The position numbers were made by a program, and so were the translations under genes. The notes beneath the pieces were generated by a model. That model saw only the letters and a program-made list of their open reading frames with translations, did not search any database and was not told the origin of the DNA. A stretch of 58,011 nucleotides of DNA from Acinetobacter sp. MB5. Its GTDB lineage: Bacteria; Pseudomonadota; Gammaproteobacteria; Pseudomonadales; Moraxellaceae. The stretch spans positions 1 to 58,011 of the forward strand of contig NZ_POVU01000017.1 in NCBI RefSeq assembly GCF_003261585.1. Reading direction: 5' to 3'. This document shows, in pieces, positions 56,758-58,011 of the stretch (positions are counted from its first letter, which is position 1; the number at the start of each line of letters is the position of its first letter).

Positions 56758-57578
56758 AGCACATTTCTAAGTTCTCGTGCTGTTTCTTGCAGTAACGGTA
56801 GAATGTGTTGAATGAGGTATTCTCTGGTTGTACGCATCGTTGGGGATACAATATTGAGTGCTGCAACGACTCTAGAATTACCATTATAAATAGGAACAGC
56901 CAGCGCATGGACGCCAAGCTCATGTTCCTCAGAAGAATAACACCAGTCTTGTTCTTTTAACTCTTTTAGTAATTTCAGGAATTCTGCGTTATCAACATAA
57001 GTATATTTGGTTAAGCGCTTCAGAGGATATTTTTCAAGCCATTCTAGTTGTTGCTCGGGTTCTAAATGTGCCAATAAAATTTTACCTGCTGAAGTTGCAT
57101 GAGCAGGTAGACGATTACCTAAATGTAAACCATAAGGGTTAACGCGATCCGTTTGTTGATGGGCTGCGCTACGAGCCACAGTAATTGCTTCATAACCGTC
57201 GAGCACCATCACTGAAAAAATAAGTGATGTTTGATTGGTTAACAGGTTGAGCAGTGGTTGTGAAATTTTAGGGAGGGGAGCTCCACTCAAATATGCACCT
57301 GAAAACTTTAAGATTTTAGGCGCTAGATAAAAATAATGACCGTCATGTTCTAGGTAGCCGAGGTACTCTAAGGTCAATAAATGTCGGCGTGCTGCTGCTC
57401 GAGTTAAGCCTGTACGTTCAGCTGCCATGGAGATATTTAAGCGATGACGCCCATTTCCAAAACTTTCTAAAATCGCAAGACCTTTACCCATGCCAGCAAT
57501 AAAATCTTCATGACGAATGATTTTTTTATTTTCTGGATTTTGCAGGATTTTGTCCTGTTTTTGATTTGGATTGTCCAT
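56754..57578 (-). CDS. pcaU: IclR-family regulator PcaU (protocatechuate)
   Basis: The ATG at 57578 gives 274 residues (a GTG at 57590 is an alternative). An N-terminal winged HTH (about 28-85, GLAILESFGNGRHRLNISMAAERTGLTRAAARRHLLTLEYLGYL type) is followed by an IclR effector domain with RVNPYGLHLGNRLPAHATSAGKILLA. It faces pcaI across a 273-bp gap with the PcaU operator, as in A. baylyi, where PcaU activates the pca genes in response to protocatechuate and represses itself. Confidence 0.9.
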   Translation of the reverse strand: MDNPNQKQDKILQNPENKKIIRHEDFIAGMGKGLAILESFGNGRHRLNISMAAERTGLTRAAARRHLLTLEYLGYLEHDGHYFYLAPKILKFSGAYLSGAPLPKISQPLLNLLTNQTSLIFSVMVLDGYEAITVARSAAHQQTDRVNPYGLHLGNRLPAHATSAGKILLAHLEPEQQLEWLEKYPLKRLTKYTYVDNAEFLKLLKELKEQDWCYSSEEHELGVHALAVPIYNGNSRVVAALNIVSPTMRTTREYLIQHILPLLQETARELRNVL

Positions 57579-57637
57579 CGCACTAACCACTTCTAATGAC
57601 TCTAATCTGTATTTTCTAGGATATCTAAAAAAATAAC

Positions 57638-57680
57638 TATTGTGCGATAGTCGAACAATATTGTTTGTAATCGAACAATA
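57638..57680. promoter_or_regulatory. PcaU operator: three 10-bp repeats
   Basis: TATTGTGCGA (57638-57647) and TCGAACAATA (57651-57660) form a palindrome with one mismatch. A third copy, TCGAACAATA, is a direct repeat at 57671-57680, 10 bp further on. The palindrome plus one direct repeat is the published architecture of the A. baylyi PcaU site between pcaU and pcaI. Confidence 0.85.
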
Positions 57681-57851
57681 GCGTGTTTTAATGCTAGAAG
57701 TTTAGACGAAAATTATAAAAAATGAGCAGACAAAGGAATTCTAATTAAATTACTCGGGATTGAGTAGATTAAGCCAAAGGGCTTCTTTCATCCTGCCTAA
57801 TTTCTAGTTCCAATCAATTAATCATTTCATGATGCACAGTGGAGTTGTCAA

Positions 57852-58011
57852 ATGATAGATAAAAGTGCGACCTCATTTCGCGAGGTTTTGTCGCAAATTA
57901 AAGATGGATCAACCATTATGATTGGTGGCTTTGGCACCGCAGGACAACCTGCTGAACTCATTGACGGCTTGATTGATTTGGGCATCAAAGACCTCACCAT
58001 CGTCAGCAACA
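57852..58011 (+). CDS. pcaI: 3-oxoacid CoA-transferase subunit A, PcaI (partial)
   Basis: The first 53 residues are visible and cut by the window end: MIDKSATSFREVL, then DGSTIMIGGFGTAGQPAELIDGLIDLG, typical of the alpha subunit of succinyl-CoA:3-oxoadipate CoA-transferase. GGAG lies nine bases before the ATG. It is the first gene of the pca cluster, activating beta-ketoadipate for the last steps to succinyl-CoA and acetyl-CoA. Confidence 0.9.
   Translation, partial: MIDKSATSFREVLSQIKDGSTIMIGGFGTAGQPAELIDGLIDLGIKDLTIVSN

Noticed and set aside
57771..57784. Attenuator hairpin in the pcaI leader (AAGCC-AAAG-GGCTT)
   Set aside because: The stem is only five base pairs, with a weak T-run and no convincing leader peptide or antiterminator.

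Overview
The window looks like chromosomal DNA of an Acinetobacter species (Moraxellaceae, Gammaproteobacteria), of moderately low GC. The evidence is the gene content and order: smc-zipA-ligA; yceD-rpmF-fabD-fabG-acpP without plsX/fabH; a glutamine-rich proteome; a pcaU-type regulator divergent from pcaI with the three-repeat PcaU operator; and a COG4111-type NAD regulator between nadC and nadAB. No rRNA, tRNA, CRISPR array or intact insertion sequence was seen. Both ends are cut: the left end is a non-coding stretch with a 7-bp tandem repeat, and the right end stops inside pcaI.

Region by region. 0-13 kb is mostly core: a YcxB-like and a FUSC/YccS-like membrane protein, two secreted proteins of unknown role, a GST, a LysR regulator, dusC, ypjD, ffh, two tandem secreted paralogues behind coaX, and birA. 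13-21 kb holds a TSUP transporter, a GntR regulator, smc, zipA and ligA. 21-28 kb holds a bacterioferritin lacking the haem methionine, a PrxQ-like peroxiredoxin, and the de novo NAD block nadC / regulator / nadA-nadB. 28-32 kb is a compact bioH-A-F-C-D biotin cluster with overlapping genes and no bioB. 32-39.5 kb carries rluB-scpB-scpA, a Sua5/YciO protein, an EpmC-type EF-P hydroxylase, yceD-rpmF and fabD-fabG-acpP. 39.9-42.7 kb is a probable gamma-glutamylputrescine oxidase with its amine permease.

The accessory part is 42.8-56.8 kb. A solitary IS630-OrfA-like helix-turn-helix gene is followed by a 22-bp AT-rich tandem array in strict register over at least eleven units. Then comes an ABC-transporter-dependent (group 2-like) capsule locus: the export genes kpsM-T-E-D on the left, an AT-rich, serotype-like centre (GT4 glycosyltransferase, a large capsule-polymer transferase-like protein, an inverted GT61 gene, a decayed IS5-family transposase and a decapitated glycosyltransferase), and kpsC-kpsS on the right. 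KpsC and KpsS build the Kdo-lipid anchor, the central enzymes make the polymer, and KpsMTED export it. The locus abuts pcaU/pcaI of the protocatechuate pathway.

The clearest regulatory result is a set of three 19-bp imperfect palindromes of the form TATrCTC-N5-GAGyAwA. One covers the predicted -10 of nadC; two cover the predicted -35 and -10 of nadAB. All lie close to the NrtR/NadQ-like regulator gene. The most unusual unexplained structure is the 22-bp array beside the orphan HTH gene, just upstream of the capsule export operon.
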